A stretch of 64,000 nt of DNA from DATFVA01 sp963815785 (GCA_963815785.1 CAWFHZ010000007.1:1178001-1242000); one strand, 5' to 3'. Counted from the stretch's first letter, positions 36,588 through 45,605 are shown. The notes: generated by a model not told the origin, from the sequence alone. Numbers and translations: made by a program.

Positions 36588-38090
36588 TTATTTTCTTTTA
36601 AAATTTGCAAGTCTTATGCATACAAGATCTTGTAAATTATCAACCAATTTATAAGGTACAAGAAAATTATTTGCAATAATACAAAATACTACGGGTTCGT
36701 TATCCCCGGTATATGCATATCCTGATAAGCTTCTTACACCATCCAGGTATCCGGTTTTTGCTCTCACTTTATTTGCAGCTTTTGTATTCTTCATCCTTTT
36801 ACCAAGAGTTCCGTCTACACCTGCGATAGGAAGCGAATTAAAAAATGGAATAAAGTATTTACTTTTGTACATAAAATTTAAGAGAGAAATAATCTGCTTT
36901 GGGGTTACAAGATTTAAACGCGACAATCCACTTCCATCAGCAATAACCATATTATCAGGGTTTATTCCCATTTCCTGCAACAGATTTCTCATTGCCTCAA
37001 TGCCGTCATCAATACTTCCGTAATCCTTTTCTTCAAGACCAATAGTTTTAATTAATTGTTCCGCAAAAAAGTTCTCACTGTTTTTATTTATAACCTTAAT
37101 TATTTCTTTATAAGATGGAGAATAATAGGTAAATATTTTTTTAATCTGATTAAGAGTTATCGGGACACTTGCAGCATCAATATCAATAGGGTAACCTTTT
37201 ACCTCAATTCCCTTCTTTCTTAAAATATTCTTTAATATCACCATAGAAAATTGTGTAGGATTATTAACCGTAACATAAGTCTGAACAGAATCTCCAATGT
37301 GAATAGTTCCAAATACATTAACGAGATTTGTTCCCCGTTCTCTATAAACATCAATATTGCTCGCGGAATCTCCATCAACCACCTGAACATTATTTGAGAT
37401 TACCATATAGTTCACATCCGGAAGCATAGAGATTACAGCTTGATTTGAATCAGTTGTTACGTTGATGTTAACTACATTATCGTTAAATGAAATTGGACCC
37501 GAGGGAGCTTCGAACCAATAACTTTCAAGATCCCATGGCCAGCCCTTTCCAAACGGTTTATCATCAAAATCATCATCATAGCCGATTATATTTCCGGTGA
37601 TCTCATCAATGCCCATAGCGGAAATTGAATCTGCCCAGTCTTCGTAAACCTTAAACATATTATTGTTATAGAATCTGCCTGAGATGGTCGGATCCCCGCG
37701 ACCTTCAATAACAAGATCACCATCCAGGATTGAGCCATCTATATTTCCGTTGATATAAATATTGGTAGAAAATCTGTAATCGGGACCAAGTAAAAACAAT
37801 CCGGCCGCTGTAGTAAAAAGTTTCAGATCAGAAGCCGGGATGAACAGCTTATTTTCATTTCTCTTATAAAAATATTCTCCTGTTTCCAGAGATTGAATTA
37901 CTACACCCCATTGTGCATTACTAAAATTCGGATCACTAAAGAGATCATCCATATCTCTCCAGAATTCCGGAATTGTGGAGAAAGAATATTTCGGTAAAGT
38001 ATCCTGTTTTACCTCCTGGGAGTACTGTTGAGTACAGAAAATACTAACAAACAACAAACAGGAAAATAATCTACCGGCCATATTTATCAA
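36588..38090 (-). CDS. dacB: D-alanyl-D-alanine carboxypeptidase/endopeptidase (PBP4 type)
   Basis: The 500-aa S13 enzyme has a signal peptide and the three penicillin-binding motifs in order: Ser87-x-x-Lys90 (PASDLK), Ser338-Glu-Asn340 (KNSENFF) and Lys445-Thr-Gly447 (RAKTGYLDG). The long insert between the first two motifs is typical of PBP4/DacB. It hydrolyses D-Ala-D-Ala or crosslinks in the periplasm. It overlaps the rRNA pseudouridine synthase gene by 20 bases, and the next methionine (residue 4, MAGRL) is an alternative start. Confidence 0.93.
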   Translation of the reverse strand: MINMAGRLFSCLLFVSIFCTQQYSQEVKQDTLPKYSFSTIPEFWRDMDDLFSDPNFSNAQWGVVIQSLETGEYFYKRNENKLFIPASDLKLFTTAAGLFLLGPDYRFSTNIYINGNIDGSILDGDLVIEGRGDPTISGRFYNNNMFKVYEDWADSISAMGIDEITGNIIGYDDDFDDKPFGKGWPWDLESYWFEAPSGPISFNDNVVNINVTTDSNQAVISMLPDVNYMVISNNVQVVDGDSASNIDVYRERGTNLVNVFGTIHIGDSVQTYVTVNNPTQFSMVILKNILRKKGIEVKGYPIDIDAASVPITLNQIKKIFTYYSPSYKEIIKVINKNSENFFAEQLIKTIGLEEKDYGSIDDGIEAMRNLLQEMGINPDNMVIADGSGLSRLNLVTPKQIISLLNFMYKSKYFIPFFNSLPIAGVDGTLGKRMKNTKAANKVRAKTGYLDGVRSLSGYAYTGDNEPVVFCIIANNFLVPYKLVDNLQDLVCIRLANFKRK

Positions 38091-38775
38091 CTACCGCCTT
38101 AACTTCATCTTTTGTTAAATTTCTATATTCGCCCTTATTAATATCTGCAGTTATACCTGCATAGCTTGTTCTGTTCAGCGAAAGCACCCTGTATCCTAAA
38201 GCACCGAACATATTTTTTACAAAATGATTTCGTCCTTCCACAGCCGTTACCTTTACCTGTGAAAAATCATTTTTTTTAGTTGAAATGAGATTTAAAAATT
38301 TACCTTTGATTCCTCCCGGGTAAACCCCTTTTAAGAATTTCTCTCTATCTTCAATTGTAACAGGTTTATCCAGTTTTACTTCATATTCACGCGGAACTTT
38401 ATTTCCAGGATGAGTTAATAGCTGAGAAAAATTACCATCGTTTGTAAGTATTAAAACTCCTGTGGTATCATAATCCAGTCTCCCAACCGGATAAATTCTT
38501 TCATTTGTTTTGATTAAATCAACCACAGTTCTGCGGTTCTTTTCATCACTTGTGCTGGTTACAACACCTGCTGGTTTGTTAAGGAGATAATAAAAATGCC
38601 TCCTGGCTTTTATCCTTTCGCCGTCAAGAAAAATCTCATCTGAGTCCGGATCAACTTTGAATGATAATTCGGTAATGGTTTTTTTATTAATTGTAACCCT
38701 GCCCTGAAGAATTAATTCTTCTGCTTTTCTTCTCGATGTTATTCCGCTTTCAGCAATAAATTTATTCAGTCTCAT
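38071..38775 (-). CDS. rluB: 23S rRNA pseudouridine synthase, RluB/RsuA family
   Basis: From ATG 38775 the protein has 234 aa. An S4 RNA-binding domain comes first (MRLNKFIAESGITSRRKAEE). The RsuA/RluB catalytic domain follows, with the essential Asp in GRLDYDTTGVLILT. It isomerises a uridine in rRNA. This start places the S4 domain at the N-terminus and overlaps the scpB stop by 14 bases; a longer frame adds 16 basic residues with no family support. The scpA-scpB-rlu order is common in bacteria. Confidence 0.92.
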   Translation of the reverse strand: MRLNKFIAESGITSRRKAEELILQGRVTINKKTITELSFKVDPDSDEIFLDGERIKARRHFYYLLNKPAGVVTSTSDEKNRRTVVDLIKTNERIYPVGRLDYDTTGVLILTNDGNFSQLLTHPGNKVPREYEVKLDKPVTIEDREKFLKGVYPGGIKGKFLNLISTKKNDFSQVKVTAVEGRNHFVKNMFGALGYRVLSLNRTSYAGITADINKGEYRNLTKDEVKAVVDKYGR

Positions 38776-39415
38776 TATCAGCCTTTTCAATTTCACCAAG
38801 TTCTTTCTCAACGTCTTCTTCAAGTATATTCATCATGATTTTTCTTTTCTGCTCAATAAAATCTTCATCCTGCATAATTTCATTCAGCTCTCTTGGTTTA
38901 GGCAAATCGCTAATTTTACTGAGAGCGAAATATTTGAGAAATTCATCTGTAGTGCCATACAATAAAGGACGACCTATACTTTCTGCACGCCCGGTAATTG
39001 TGATAAGTTTTTTTTCTAGTAAAGTACTTAGAATGTAATCAGAGTTAACGCCCCGGATGGTTTCTAACTCAGGTTTTGTTATAGGCTGTTTGTAGGCAAT
39101 AATTGAAAGAGTTTCTAAAGCCGCCTGGCTAAGTCTTCTCTTACTTTTTTCAGATGAAAGAAAACCGACATATTTTGCATATTCTTTGTTAGTAGCAAAG
39201 AGATACCCGTTCGCTATATTTAGAACTCTGAATGAAAGGTTACTTTCCTCATATTTTTTATTCAGTTCGTTAATGCAATCATCAATATCTGTTTGAGAAA
39301 TCTGAACTTCATCTCCATCGAGTCCTTTAACGGCTTTAATGATTTCGCCGGATGTGATGGGCTCATCAGAAGAAAATATAAGTGCTTCAATTACTGTATT
39401 ATAAATTTGTTCCAT
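38762..39415 (-). CDS. scpB: Segregation and condensation protein ScpB
   Basis: The 217-aa protein has two winged-helix domains. VIEALIFSSDEPITSGEI is near the start and LSIIAYKQPITKPELETIRGVNSD is the signature stretch, followed by GRAESIGRPLLYGTTDEFLKYF. ScpB dimerises and joins ScpA at SMC to form the condensin complex. It overlaps scpA by 17 bases and rluB by 14 bases, which implies coupled translation. The SMC gene is not in the window. Confidence 0.96.
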   Translation of the reverse strand: MEQIYNTVIEALIFSSDEPITSGEIIKAVKGLDGDEVQISQTDIDDCINELNKKYEESNLSFRVLNIANGYLFATNKEYAKYVGFLSSEKSKRRLSQAALETLSIIAYKQPITKPELETIRGVNSDYILSTLLEKKLITITGRAESIGRPLLYGTTDEFLKYFALSKISDLPKPRELNEIMQDEDFIEQKRKIMMNILEEDVEKELGEIEKADNETE

Positions 39416-40127
39416 TTTCCAATTTCATTATAATAAAATCATTGAATTCAGTGGACTCTTTGATCCCGATTGAGCCCATCTTAGTCATTTCAAGCAATGC
39501 GACAAATGTAACAACAATTCTTATTTTTTCCATCATACCTTCGACAAGAGATATAAAATGAAGTTCACCAAACTCATTTAATTTATCCAATATGTACTGA
39601 ATCTGTTGATCGATAGTAACATTGATTTTAATAATTTCGTGTACAGGAACTTCCTTTAATCCTTCAATAACTTTTTTAAATGCTTTTGCCAGGTCAAAAA
39701 CCGATATATTTTTAAGAAGAATATCGTACTCTGGAGGAGCTTCTTTTTCATCAGCTGAAAAGTTTCCTCTGAAATTTAATTTACGCTGTTCGGATTCAAG
39801 AAGGGAAAATTCTTCAGACATTTCTTTATAACGCTTGTATTCCAATAAAGCCTGAACAAGCTCAGCCCGGGGGTCTATCTCTTCTCCCTTCTCATCAATT
39901 TCACGCGGTAAGAGCATCCTTACTTTAATATGCATCAGGGTTGATGCCATTAAAATAAAATCTCCCGCTACTTCCAGATCCAGCATTTTTATCAGGTTTA
40001 CGTATTCAAGAAATTCTCCTGTAATCCGGGAAATCGGGATATCATAAATATTCAATTCATCTCTTTTTATAAAAAAGAGAAGCAGATCAAGCGGTCCTTC
40101 AAAATGATCAAGCTTTATCTTATACAC
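39399..40127 (-). CDS. scpA: Segregation and condensation protein ScpA
   Basis: The 242-aa kleisin starts with FEGPLDLLLFFIKRDELNIYDIPIS, the conserved N-terminal helical region that binds the SMC neck. It then shows EVAGDFILMASTLMHIKVRMLLP and ends in a winged helix (VVTFVALLEMTKMGSIGI) that contacts the SMC head. It bridges SMC heads with ScpB. It starts one base after the trpS stop, so trpS, scpA and scpB form one unit. Confidence 0.96.
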   Translation of the reverse strand: MYKIKLDHFEGPLDLLLFFIKRDELNIYDIPISRITGEFLEYVNLIKMLDLEVAGDFILMASTLMHIKVRMLLPREIDEKGEEIDPRAELVQALLEYKRYKEMSEEFSLLESEQRKLNFRGNFSADEKEAPPEYDILLKNISVFDLAKAFKKVIEGLKEVPVHEIIKINVTIDQQIQYILDKLNEFGELHFISLVEGMMEKIRIVVTFVALLEMTKMGSIGIKESTEFNDFIIMKLENGTNL

Positions 40128-40128
40128 T

Positions 40129-41109
40129 TTATCCCAGTTTCATTTTTTTATGAACTTCTTCCATAGTTTGTTGCGCAATCTCTTTCCCACGTTGTTCACC
40201 TTGTCTTAAAATATCTTTTACCTCATCCATATTTTTTTCGTAATACTTTCTCTTATTTCTAACAGGTTCAAAGAATTCCGAAATTTTGGATGAGCAATTC
40301 ATTTTGCAATCAAAACAACCTAAGGCTCCCGAACGGCATCCGGCATCTATTTCAGGAATCTCATTTGGATTAAATTTTTTGTGATAAGCAAAGACAAGAC
40401 AAATATCAGGATTCCCGGGATCACCTTTTCTTATTTTCTGCGGATCGGTGACCGCTTTTTTCATCTTAGATTTAATAGTTTCAGGTTCATCAGATAATAA
40501 GATTGTATTACCAAGTGATTTACTCATTTTTGTATTTCCGTCAGTTCCCGGAAGTCGGGCAAATTTGGTTAATAATGGTTCAGGCTCAGGAAACACTTCC
40601 CCATATTGATTGTTAAACCTCCTGGCAATTTCTCTTGAAATTTCAACATGTGGAACCTGGTCTTCACCCACAGGAACAAAGTTTCCTTTATACAGCAGAA
40701 TATCAGCTGCTTGCAAAACCGGGTAACCGAGATGTCCGAAAATAACTTTATCAATTTTTAAATCTCTTGCCTGATCTTTAACTGTAGGGTTACGCTCAAG
40801 CCTGTTAACGGTTATTAACATTCCAAAGATAAGATTAAGTTCAGTGTGCTCTTTTATTTGAGATTGTCTGAACATCGGACTTTTTTCTGGATCCAATCCG
40901 GATGCCAGCCAGTCAATCATCATCTCAATTGAATTTTCATAGATTTTGCTTGTATCAAGATCAGTGGTTAGCACATGATAATCTGCTATCAAATGAAAAT
41001 TCTGATATTCGTCCTGAAGTTTCACCCAGTTTTCGAGAGCACCCACATAGTGCCCGATATGAAGTTTTCCTGTTGGACGCATACCACTAAGTATTCTTTT
41101 TTTTTGCAT
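40129..41109 (-). CDS. trpS: Tryptophanyl-tRNA synthetase
   Basis: A 326-aa class I synthetase with the HIGH motif in TGKLHIGHYVGAL and KMSKS in GNTKMSKSLGN. QAADILLYKG and VGEDQVPHVEISREIARRF lie between and are specific for TrpS. Extra cysteines (CRSGALGCFDCKMNC) near residue 270 suggest a zinc- or iron-sulfur-type site seen in some bacterial TrpS. It charges tRNA-Trp and heads the scpA-scpB-rluB string. Confidence 0.96.
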   Translation of the reverse strand: MQKKRILSGMRPTGKLHIGHYVGALENWVKLQDEYQNFHLIADYHVLTTDLDTSKIYENSIEMMIDWLASGLDPEKSPMFRQSQIKEHTELNLIFGMLITVNRLERNPTVKDQARDLKIDKVIFGHLGYPVLQAADILLYKGNFVPVGEDQVPHVEISREIARRFNNQYGEVFPEPEPLLTKFARLPGTDGNTKMSKSLGNTILLSDEPETIKSKMKKAVTDPQKIRKGDPGNPDICLVFAYHKKFNPNEIPEIDAGCRSGALGCFDCKMNCSSKISEFFEPVRNKRKYYEKNMDEVKDILRQGEQRGKEIAQQTMEEVHKKMKLG

Positions 41110-41162
41110 AATTAAAGGAATTCTCTGGATTTTAGTTCATCAAAAATAATAATAAAGAGGTA

Positions 41163-41181
41163 AAGAAACCTACAGTTTCTT
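41163..41181 (-). terminator. Weak hairpin after the HNH nuclease gene
   Basis: AAGAAAC and GTTTCTT form a perfect 7-bp stem with a 5-base loop just past the HNH stop on the minus strand. The following T run is broken, so this is only a possible terminator. Confidence 0.35.
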
Positions 41182-41185
41182 CAAA

Positions 41186-41680
41186 TTATGAAAGGTAAAG
41201 ATAAGGTTTCCAGGTTTCATCAAGTTTCCCGACAACGTTTTTAATAAACATTATGTGACTTGGTTTAAATGGTCTGTTAGCTAAGCTCATATTTGCTTCC
41301 TCAGGCGTACGATCCCCTTTTTTATTATTGCAAATAGTACAGGCACAAACAAGATTTTCCCAGGAATCCACACCACCTCTTGCTCTGGGAATAACATGAT
41401 CTATTGTGAGAGGCAGATCCCCTCTTCCGCAGTAAGAACATTTATACAAGTCTCTTCTTAAAATATTTTTCCGTGTTAATACCACTTTTTTATAAGGAAC
41501 ATTAATATATCTGCTCAATCTTATTACACTTGGCCATGGAAATACCTGCGAGACAGTATGCAGGTTTTTACGCTTATCATCAAGAACCAAATCGGCTTTT
41601 CCCATATAAATGAGGATAATAGCTTTTTTAATATTACAAATTGTGATTGGTTCATAACTCTGGTTTAATATTAAAACCTT
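41186..41680 (-). CDS. HNH endonuclease, N-terminus in frame but start codon unclear
   Basis: The core 139-aa part from ATG 41605 holds the HNH motif with zinc pairs: CSYCG, TIDHVIPRARGG, CTICNNKK. The family also has a conserved N-terminal segment (VLNxxYEPL...RAIVLLLxGKAE), and exactly this is encoded in frame before 41605: KVLILNQSYEPITIC, then KKAIILIY leading into MGKAD. The true product therefore starts at or beyond 41680, yet the frame back to the stop at 41731 has no ATG, GTG or TTG. AGGAGG at 41725-41730 is well placed for a lost or unusual start. Substrate is unknown. Confidence 0.8.
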   Translation of the reverse strand, partial: KVLILNQSYEPITICNIKKAIILIYMGKADLVLDDKRKNLHTVSQVFPWPSVIRLSRYINVPYKKVVLTRKNILRRDLYKCSYCGRGDLPLTIDHVIPRARGGVDSWENLVCACTICNNKKGDRTPEEANMSLANRPFKPSHIMFIKNVVGKLDETWKPYLYLS

Positions 41681-41724
41681 TGCGTTGAGTTTCCCGTTTG
41701 TATGTTTGCCAGATTCGAAGACTG

Positions 41725-41730
41725 CCTCCT
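41725..41730 (-). promoter_or_regulatory. Shine-Dalgarno-like site without a standard start codon after it
   Basis: AGGAGG on the minus strand overlaps the stop of the upstream small gene and faces the HNH gene. No ATG, GTG or TTG follows at normal spacing. Confidence 0.6.
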
Positions 41731-41920
41731 ATCGATTTTTACGATCCTGTAGAGCAAAGTATATCCTGAAGATTAACCTGATTACAAGAAGAAAAATACT
41801 AAAACCAAGAATAAAGAAATACCATTCAGTCGGAACCATTTTAGTCAGCATCAAAATAAGAAGGATAAATACGATACCAATTGCGGCATAACTAAAATAT
41901 TGAAAATATTTTCTTGTCAA
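41729..41920 (-). CDS. Small membrane protein (63 aa)
   Basis: The 63-aa protein consists mainly of two hydrophobic helices (about 10-27 and 33-54) joined by a short TKMVPTEWY loop, with basic residues at both ends. The start is TTG at 41920, as the frame has a stop just upstream and no earlier ATG. It lies between acpS and the HNH gene. Family and function are unknown. Confidence 0.55.
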   Translation of the reverse strand: MTRKYFQYFSYAAIGIVFILLILMLTKMVPTEWYFFILGFSIFLLVIRLIFRIYFALQDRKNR

Positions 41921-42035
41921 TTCATTAACCTAAAAATTGAAATAAATATGACTATAAAATTATAATTAACAATATTATTTATCAATTCAGAAATGATTTA
42001 TTTTGTAGGTGTCAGGACAGCTGTTTGGAATGTAG

Positions 42036-42413
42036 TTAAAGATTTTTAAAGATTATCGCAACACATGCTACATAATCCCTTGAATGACTCATAGATATTT
42101 TAAGACTTTCACCTTCAGAAAGATAACTATTTAACTCACCATGTAATGAAACTATAGGAAGACCATTCGGTTCATTTGATATCTCAATACTCTGCCAGGT
42201 TAAATTCTCGTGGGGACCCGATGCAAGAGCTTTATAAACTGCTTCTTTAGCTGCAAAACGGGCAGCAAGATGTTGATATTTATTACTTTTGCTGAGACAG
42301 TATTCAAGTTCTCCATCGGTAAAAACTTTCTTTAAAAAATGATCCCCAAAGTCATCTACACTTTTTTGTATTCTGTCAATTTCAATAATGTCAATACCTA
42401 TTCCTAATACCAT
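42036..42413 (-). CDS. acpS: Holo-[acyl-carrier-protein] synthase
   Basis: The 125-aa protein is a complete AcpS. It begins GIGIDIIEIDRI with the metal-binding Asp, has FAAKEAVYKAL with the second metal-site Glu, and ends with ISMSHSRDYVACVAI. It moves 4'-phosphopantetheine from CoA to acyl carrier protein. It follows the MCE protein gene by 29 bases and is in the same orientation as its neighbours. Confidence 0.96.
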   Translation of the reverse strand: MVLGIGIDIIEIDRIQKSVDDFGDHFLKKVFTDGELEYCLSKSNKYQHLAARFAAKEAVYKALASGPHENLTWQSIEISNEPNGLPIVSLHGELNSYLSEGESLKISMSHSRDYVACVAIIFKNL

Positions 42414-42442
42414 ATATTCTTTTTTTCGCTTCTACTTATATT

Positions 42443-43357
42443 TTAGAAAAGATCAATGTTCGCGTCAACTTTCAACCCATCACCCTTCAATTGTTCATTA
42501 ATCATTTTAGTCATTTCTTTTACTTCCCGGAGCGTAGTAGTTAAATTATTATAAAGATCTTCATCATATAACAATTTACCAAGATTGTTTTTACGATTAG
42601 TTGTTTCATCAGCAAGATTATTTAATTTGAATAAAAGTGAATCCGATCTAACCAAAATACTTTGCAGGTTCGTCAAAGAATTCTGTATAGATTCTTTATT
42701 ATTCTGCAGTACTTCTTTAGCATCCGAAGTAATTTGAACTGTGTTTGAAGTTATTGTTTTCAAATCACTTTGATTTTCGGCAACGAGTACATCAAGTCTA
42801 CCAGTTATATCCTTAAGATTCGATAATGAGGATTTGATATTGTCATTAAACTGTTGATCAGTTAAATAGCTATTAAGAGAAGTTAAAGTAATTTGAACCT
42901 CTTTAACTATTTTATCTAAATCTCCCTGCATCGAGCCAAGAGTAGCCATAACGCTAGGAATATCGGGTTGAAACTGACCCTGTTGTACTTTATCATAATC
43001 AATTTCCTGATTTGAATTTCCAGGTGAAATATTTATTTTTTTCCCTCCCATTAAATCCAGCATAGAAATAGCGAATGAAGCATCTTCCTTTAAGTTGATG
43101 TCCGGATCCAGCTTAATTTCAACAATAACATCCTCCGCCTCAATCTTAAAATCAACAACATTCCCCTTTCGAACTCCATTCACTGTGACAGGATCTCCAA
43201 TTTCAAGTCCTGCAACAGTGGAAAATTTTATATCCAATAATTTTTCATTTGTTGAAAAAGAAAAATTCTTAGCCCAACCGATAACCCATAAAAAAACCAA
43301 TGCACCAACAATTACCATCAGTCCAACTTTAATCTCGGTTTTGCTCTGGTCTTTCAT
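42443..43357 (-). CDS. MCE/MlaD-domain protein
   Basis: The 304-aa protein has one N-terminal membrane helix (about 12-28) and a single MCE domain (about 38-115, with VAGLEIGDPVTVNGVRKG). A long coiled coil (about 130-290) follows. The layout matches MlaD-like substrate-binding subunits of lipid transporters at the inner membrane. The permease and ATPase partners (MlaE, MlaF) are not in the window. Confidence 0.9.
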   Translation of the reverse strand: MKDQSKTEIKVGLMVIVGALVFLWVIGWAKNFSFSTNEKLLDIKFSTVAGLEIGDPVTVNGVRKGNVVDFKIEAEDVIVEIKLDPDINLKEDASFAISMLDLMGGKKINISPGNSNQEIDYDKVQQGQFQPDIPSVMATLGSMQGDLDKIVKEVQITLTSLNSYLTDQQFNDNIKSSLSNLKDITGRLDVLVAENQSDLKTITSNTVQITSDAKEVLQNNKESIQNSLTNLQSILVRSDSLLFKLNNLADETTNRKNNLGKLLYDEDLYNNLTTTLREVKEMTKMINEQLKGDGLKVDANIDLF

Positions 43358-43361
43358 TTCT

Positions 43362-43712
43362 TTATTCTAATTTTAATTTCTCAGAAATATCTTCTAATTC
43401 ACTGTCTGTAATAATACTATCTTTCGAGGCAAGTTTAACCATTTCAACTATTTTATCAAGGGCGGTATCTTCGGGAATATTATCATATTTTAAACTATCA
43501 ATATAAGCAATCAGGGATTTCTTTAATTCTGATTTTTCAGGAGTATCTTTGACGTAATTTAATTCTGTATCCCAATTATCCATAAACACTTCGGTTAGAA
43601 TCTTCTTTCCGGGATTAAAGAATAATTCTGATTTATGTTCAATAATATACAGAATAACAGCAACTATTATTGTAAGGAAAATTATCGATTTTAAAAAACA
43701 TCCCGGTTTCAT
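43362..43712 (-). CDS. Unrecognised membrane-anchored protein (116 aa)
   Basis: One membrane helix (about residues 9-25) is followed by a soluble helical domain of about 90 residues, rich in Lys, Asp and Glu. It lies 4 bases before the MCE gene and 6 bases after the CorC-like gene, so co-expression is likely. The short soluble part has a periodic helix-loop pattern (ITDSELEDISEKLKL). Function is unknown; a role with the MCE protein is only suggested by position. Confidence 0.6.
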   Translation of the reverse strand: MKPGCFLKSIIFLTIIVAVILYIIEHKSELFFNPGKKILTEVFMDNWDTELNYVKDTPEKSELKKSLIAYIDSLKYDNIPEDTALDKIVEMVKLASKDSIITDSELEDISEKLKLE

Positions 43713-43718
43713 TTAAAA

Positions 43719-45002
43719 CTATTCAGTAGGTTGATTCTCAACAAGGACTTTCATTATTCTTTTCTTCAGAACTTCTTTCACCGTAAATTTATGATTTTCC
43801 AATTCAAATGAATATCCTTCTTTAGGAATGTGTCCGGCATAATTCAAAACAAGTCCCGCGATTGTTTCGTAGTCTTCGTTCTCAGGGAGAATATTTGTAT
43901 TTAGCAATTCATTCAATTCATCAATTGATAATTTTCCCAGAACTATATAACTCTTTGAATCTATTTTTTGTACCGGATTTTCTTCCTTATCATATTCGTC
44001 ACGAATCTCTCCAATAATTTCTTCAATAATATCTTCCAGGGTGATAAGTCCGGCAGTACCTCCGTACTCATCAACAACTATAGAGATATGCATTTTCTTT
44101 TCCTGCAGTTCCTGCATCAGAGTACTAATTAACTTCGTCCTTGGAATGAACAAAGCTTTTCTTGCTATCTTTTCAAGAGAAAACTGCGATCTTAATTCCT
44201 TGTTCTGAATGAAAGGCAGAAGATCTTTTGCATATATAATTCCAATAATATCATCCAGACCATTTCTGTAAAGCGGCAGTCTGCTGTGTCCGGACTGAGA
44301 TATGATTTCCAATAGTTCATCGAATTCAGTTTCTGTGGAAACAGCTATCATATCAACTCTCGGAGTCATGACTTCATGAACTGCAACTGTTCTGAAACTT
44401 ACAATGCTGTTTATTAATCCGTGTTCTTCTTGAATAAGAGTTCCTCTTTCGTGACTCAAATTAGCTAACTCAGCCAGTTCTTCCGGAAGTATAACAGATT
44501 TTGATTTGTCAAATTTTATATGTGAAACCGCTGATTTTATAACTTCAGTAATGGTTTCTGAAACCGGGTAGATAATTACATTTATCCAATATAATGGTAA
44601 GCAGACAAGCCTTGAAAAAGAAAGCGGATTTTTACTGGCCCACACTTTTGGGATAAGTTCACCGAACAGCACAATAAGTATTGTCAGTAAAACAATCTCG
44701 ACAGTTAAAGACAGATCAGCCGGATAGTTAAACCGACCGGCAAAATCCAATGTAAGAGTAACAGCTATGATGGATGCCGCCACATTAACAATTGTGTTAC
44801 CTATAAGAATTGTAACAAGTAATCTTCTGGGATATTCAAGAAGAAGAAGTAAGTATCTGCCAATGACAGGATTGCCGGAAATATTGTTCTTTAGCTTTTT
44901 TCTATCTAACGAAAATAAAGCTACTTCCGAACCTGAGAAAAAAGCCGAAAACAGGAAAAGAAAAATTAGAATAATAAGCTTAATCTGCCAGTCGATGTCC
45001 AA
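43719..45002 (-). CDS. CorC/HlyC-like membrane protein with CBS domains
   Basis: The 427-aa protein has a DUF21 (CNNM) membrane domain of several helices (residues 1-150), with FFSGSEVALFSLDRKKL near the start. A CBS pair (about 205-330, beginning VMTPRVDMIAVS) and a C-terminal CorC_HlyC domain (about 345-420) follow. Related proteins handle magnesium or cobalt efflux, and GldE is a Bacteroidota relative. The exact ion is not evident. It is adjacent to ssb on the same strand. Confidence 0.92.
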   Translation of the reverse strand: MDIDWQIKLIILIFLFLFSAFFSGSEVALFSLDRKKLKNNISGNPVIGRYLLLLLEYPRRLLVTILIGNTIVNVAASIIAVTLTLDFAGRFNYPADLSLTVEIVLLTILIVLFGELIPKVWASKNPLSFSRLVCLPLYWINVIIYPVSETITEVIKSAVSHIKFDKSKSVILPEELAELANLSHERGTLIQEEHGLINSIVSFRTVAVHEVMTPRVDMIAVSTETEFDELLEIISQSGHSRLPLYRNGLDDIIGIIYAKDLLPFIQNKELRSQFSLEKIARKALFIPRTKLISTLMQELQEKKMHISIVVDEYGGTAGLITLEDIIEEIIGEIRDEYDKEENPVQKIDSKSYIVLGKLSIDELNELLNTNILPENEDYETIAGLVLNYAGHIPKEGYSFELENHKFTVKEVLKKRIMKVLVENQPTE

Positions 45003-45036
45003 ATATTAGATTATCCCTACGATGTTATAAATATAG

Positions 45037-45453
45037 CTAGAACGGAAGATCACTGTTTTCATCAGTTTCAATTGATGGTTCTGAGCTTGAAATTTCCTCA
45101 TTTCCATTAGCTCCACCATCACCGGAAGAATCAAGAGGTATAAGTTTTTCAGAAATCACTTCTGAAAAATATCTTTTAATACCCTCTTTATCTGTATAGT
45201 CTCTCTTTGAGATTCTGCCCTCTACATAAAATTTCTTTCCTTTTTTCAGGTTCTCTTTCATGTAATCAGAGAGACTAAAACTTACTACATTGTGCCAGGT
45301 GGTTTCATTTACCCAATTTCCATCTTTTCCTTTATAGCTGTGAGTAGTAGCCATAGTAAAACTGGTAATTGAGACATTGTTAGTTGTAAACCTGGTTTCA
45401 CAGTCCTTTCCCAAATTTCCAATCAACATTACTTTATTTAATGAAAACGCCAT
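45037..45453 (-). CDS. ssb: Single-stranded DNA-binding protein
   Basis: The 138-aa protein has one OB-fold (residues 1-105, with LNKVMLIGNLGKDCE and SYKGKDGNWVNETTWHNV). A flexible acidic linker follows, and the tip is DLPF, the peptide that recruits replication and repair partners. It binds single-stranded DNA. It is divergent from the pilin-like genes with a 318-base gap between. The upstream region (minus strand) has AT-rich possible -10 boxes but no confident promoter. Confidence 0.95.
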   Translation of the reverse strand: MAFSLNKVMLIGNLGKDCETRFTTNNVSITSFTMATTHSYKGKDGNWVNETTWHNVVSFSLSDYMKENLKKGKKFYVEGRISKRDYTDKEGIKRYFSEVISEKLIPLDSSGDGGANGNEEISSSEPSIETDENSDLPF

Positions 45454-45559
45454 TTATAATACTCCCATTTTTAGTGAATAATGGTCGAATTTAATAATTG
45501 TTTTTTACAAAAACTATTATAATCAAAAAATTAAACCAATAAAATGCATTTGTTTCATA

Positions 45560-45605
45560 TTGAGTCGATATTTTTTTGGTGTAACAGTTACAATTGACGT
45601 CGATA
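45560..45605. promoter_or_regulatory. Candidate operator in the 318-base ssb-pilin gap (45454-45771)
   Basis: The perfect palindrome TGTAAC-A-GTTACA (45580-45592) is flanked by two near-identical direct repeats, TTGAGTCGATA (45560-45570) and TTGACGTCGATA (45594-45605), spaced 34 bases apart. This looks like a protein-binding site. No reading frame, tRNA or terminator was seen in the rest of the gap, which is AT-rich. A confident promoter was not found for the pilin-like genes. Confidence 0.45.

Noticed and set aside
38776..38823. Longer start of the pseudouridine synthase
   Set aside because: The 16 added residues precede the S4 domain, lie inside scpB and have no family counterpart.
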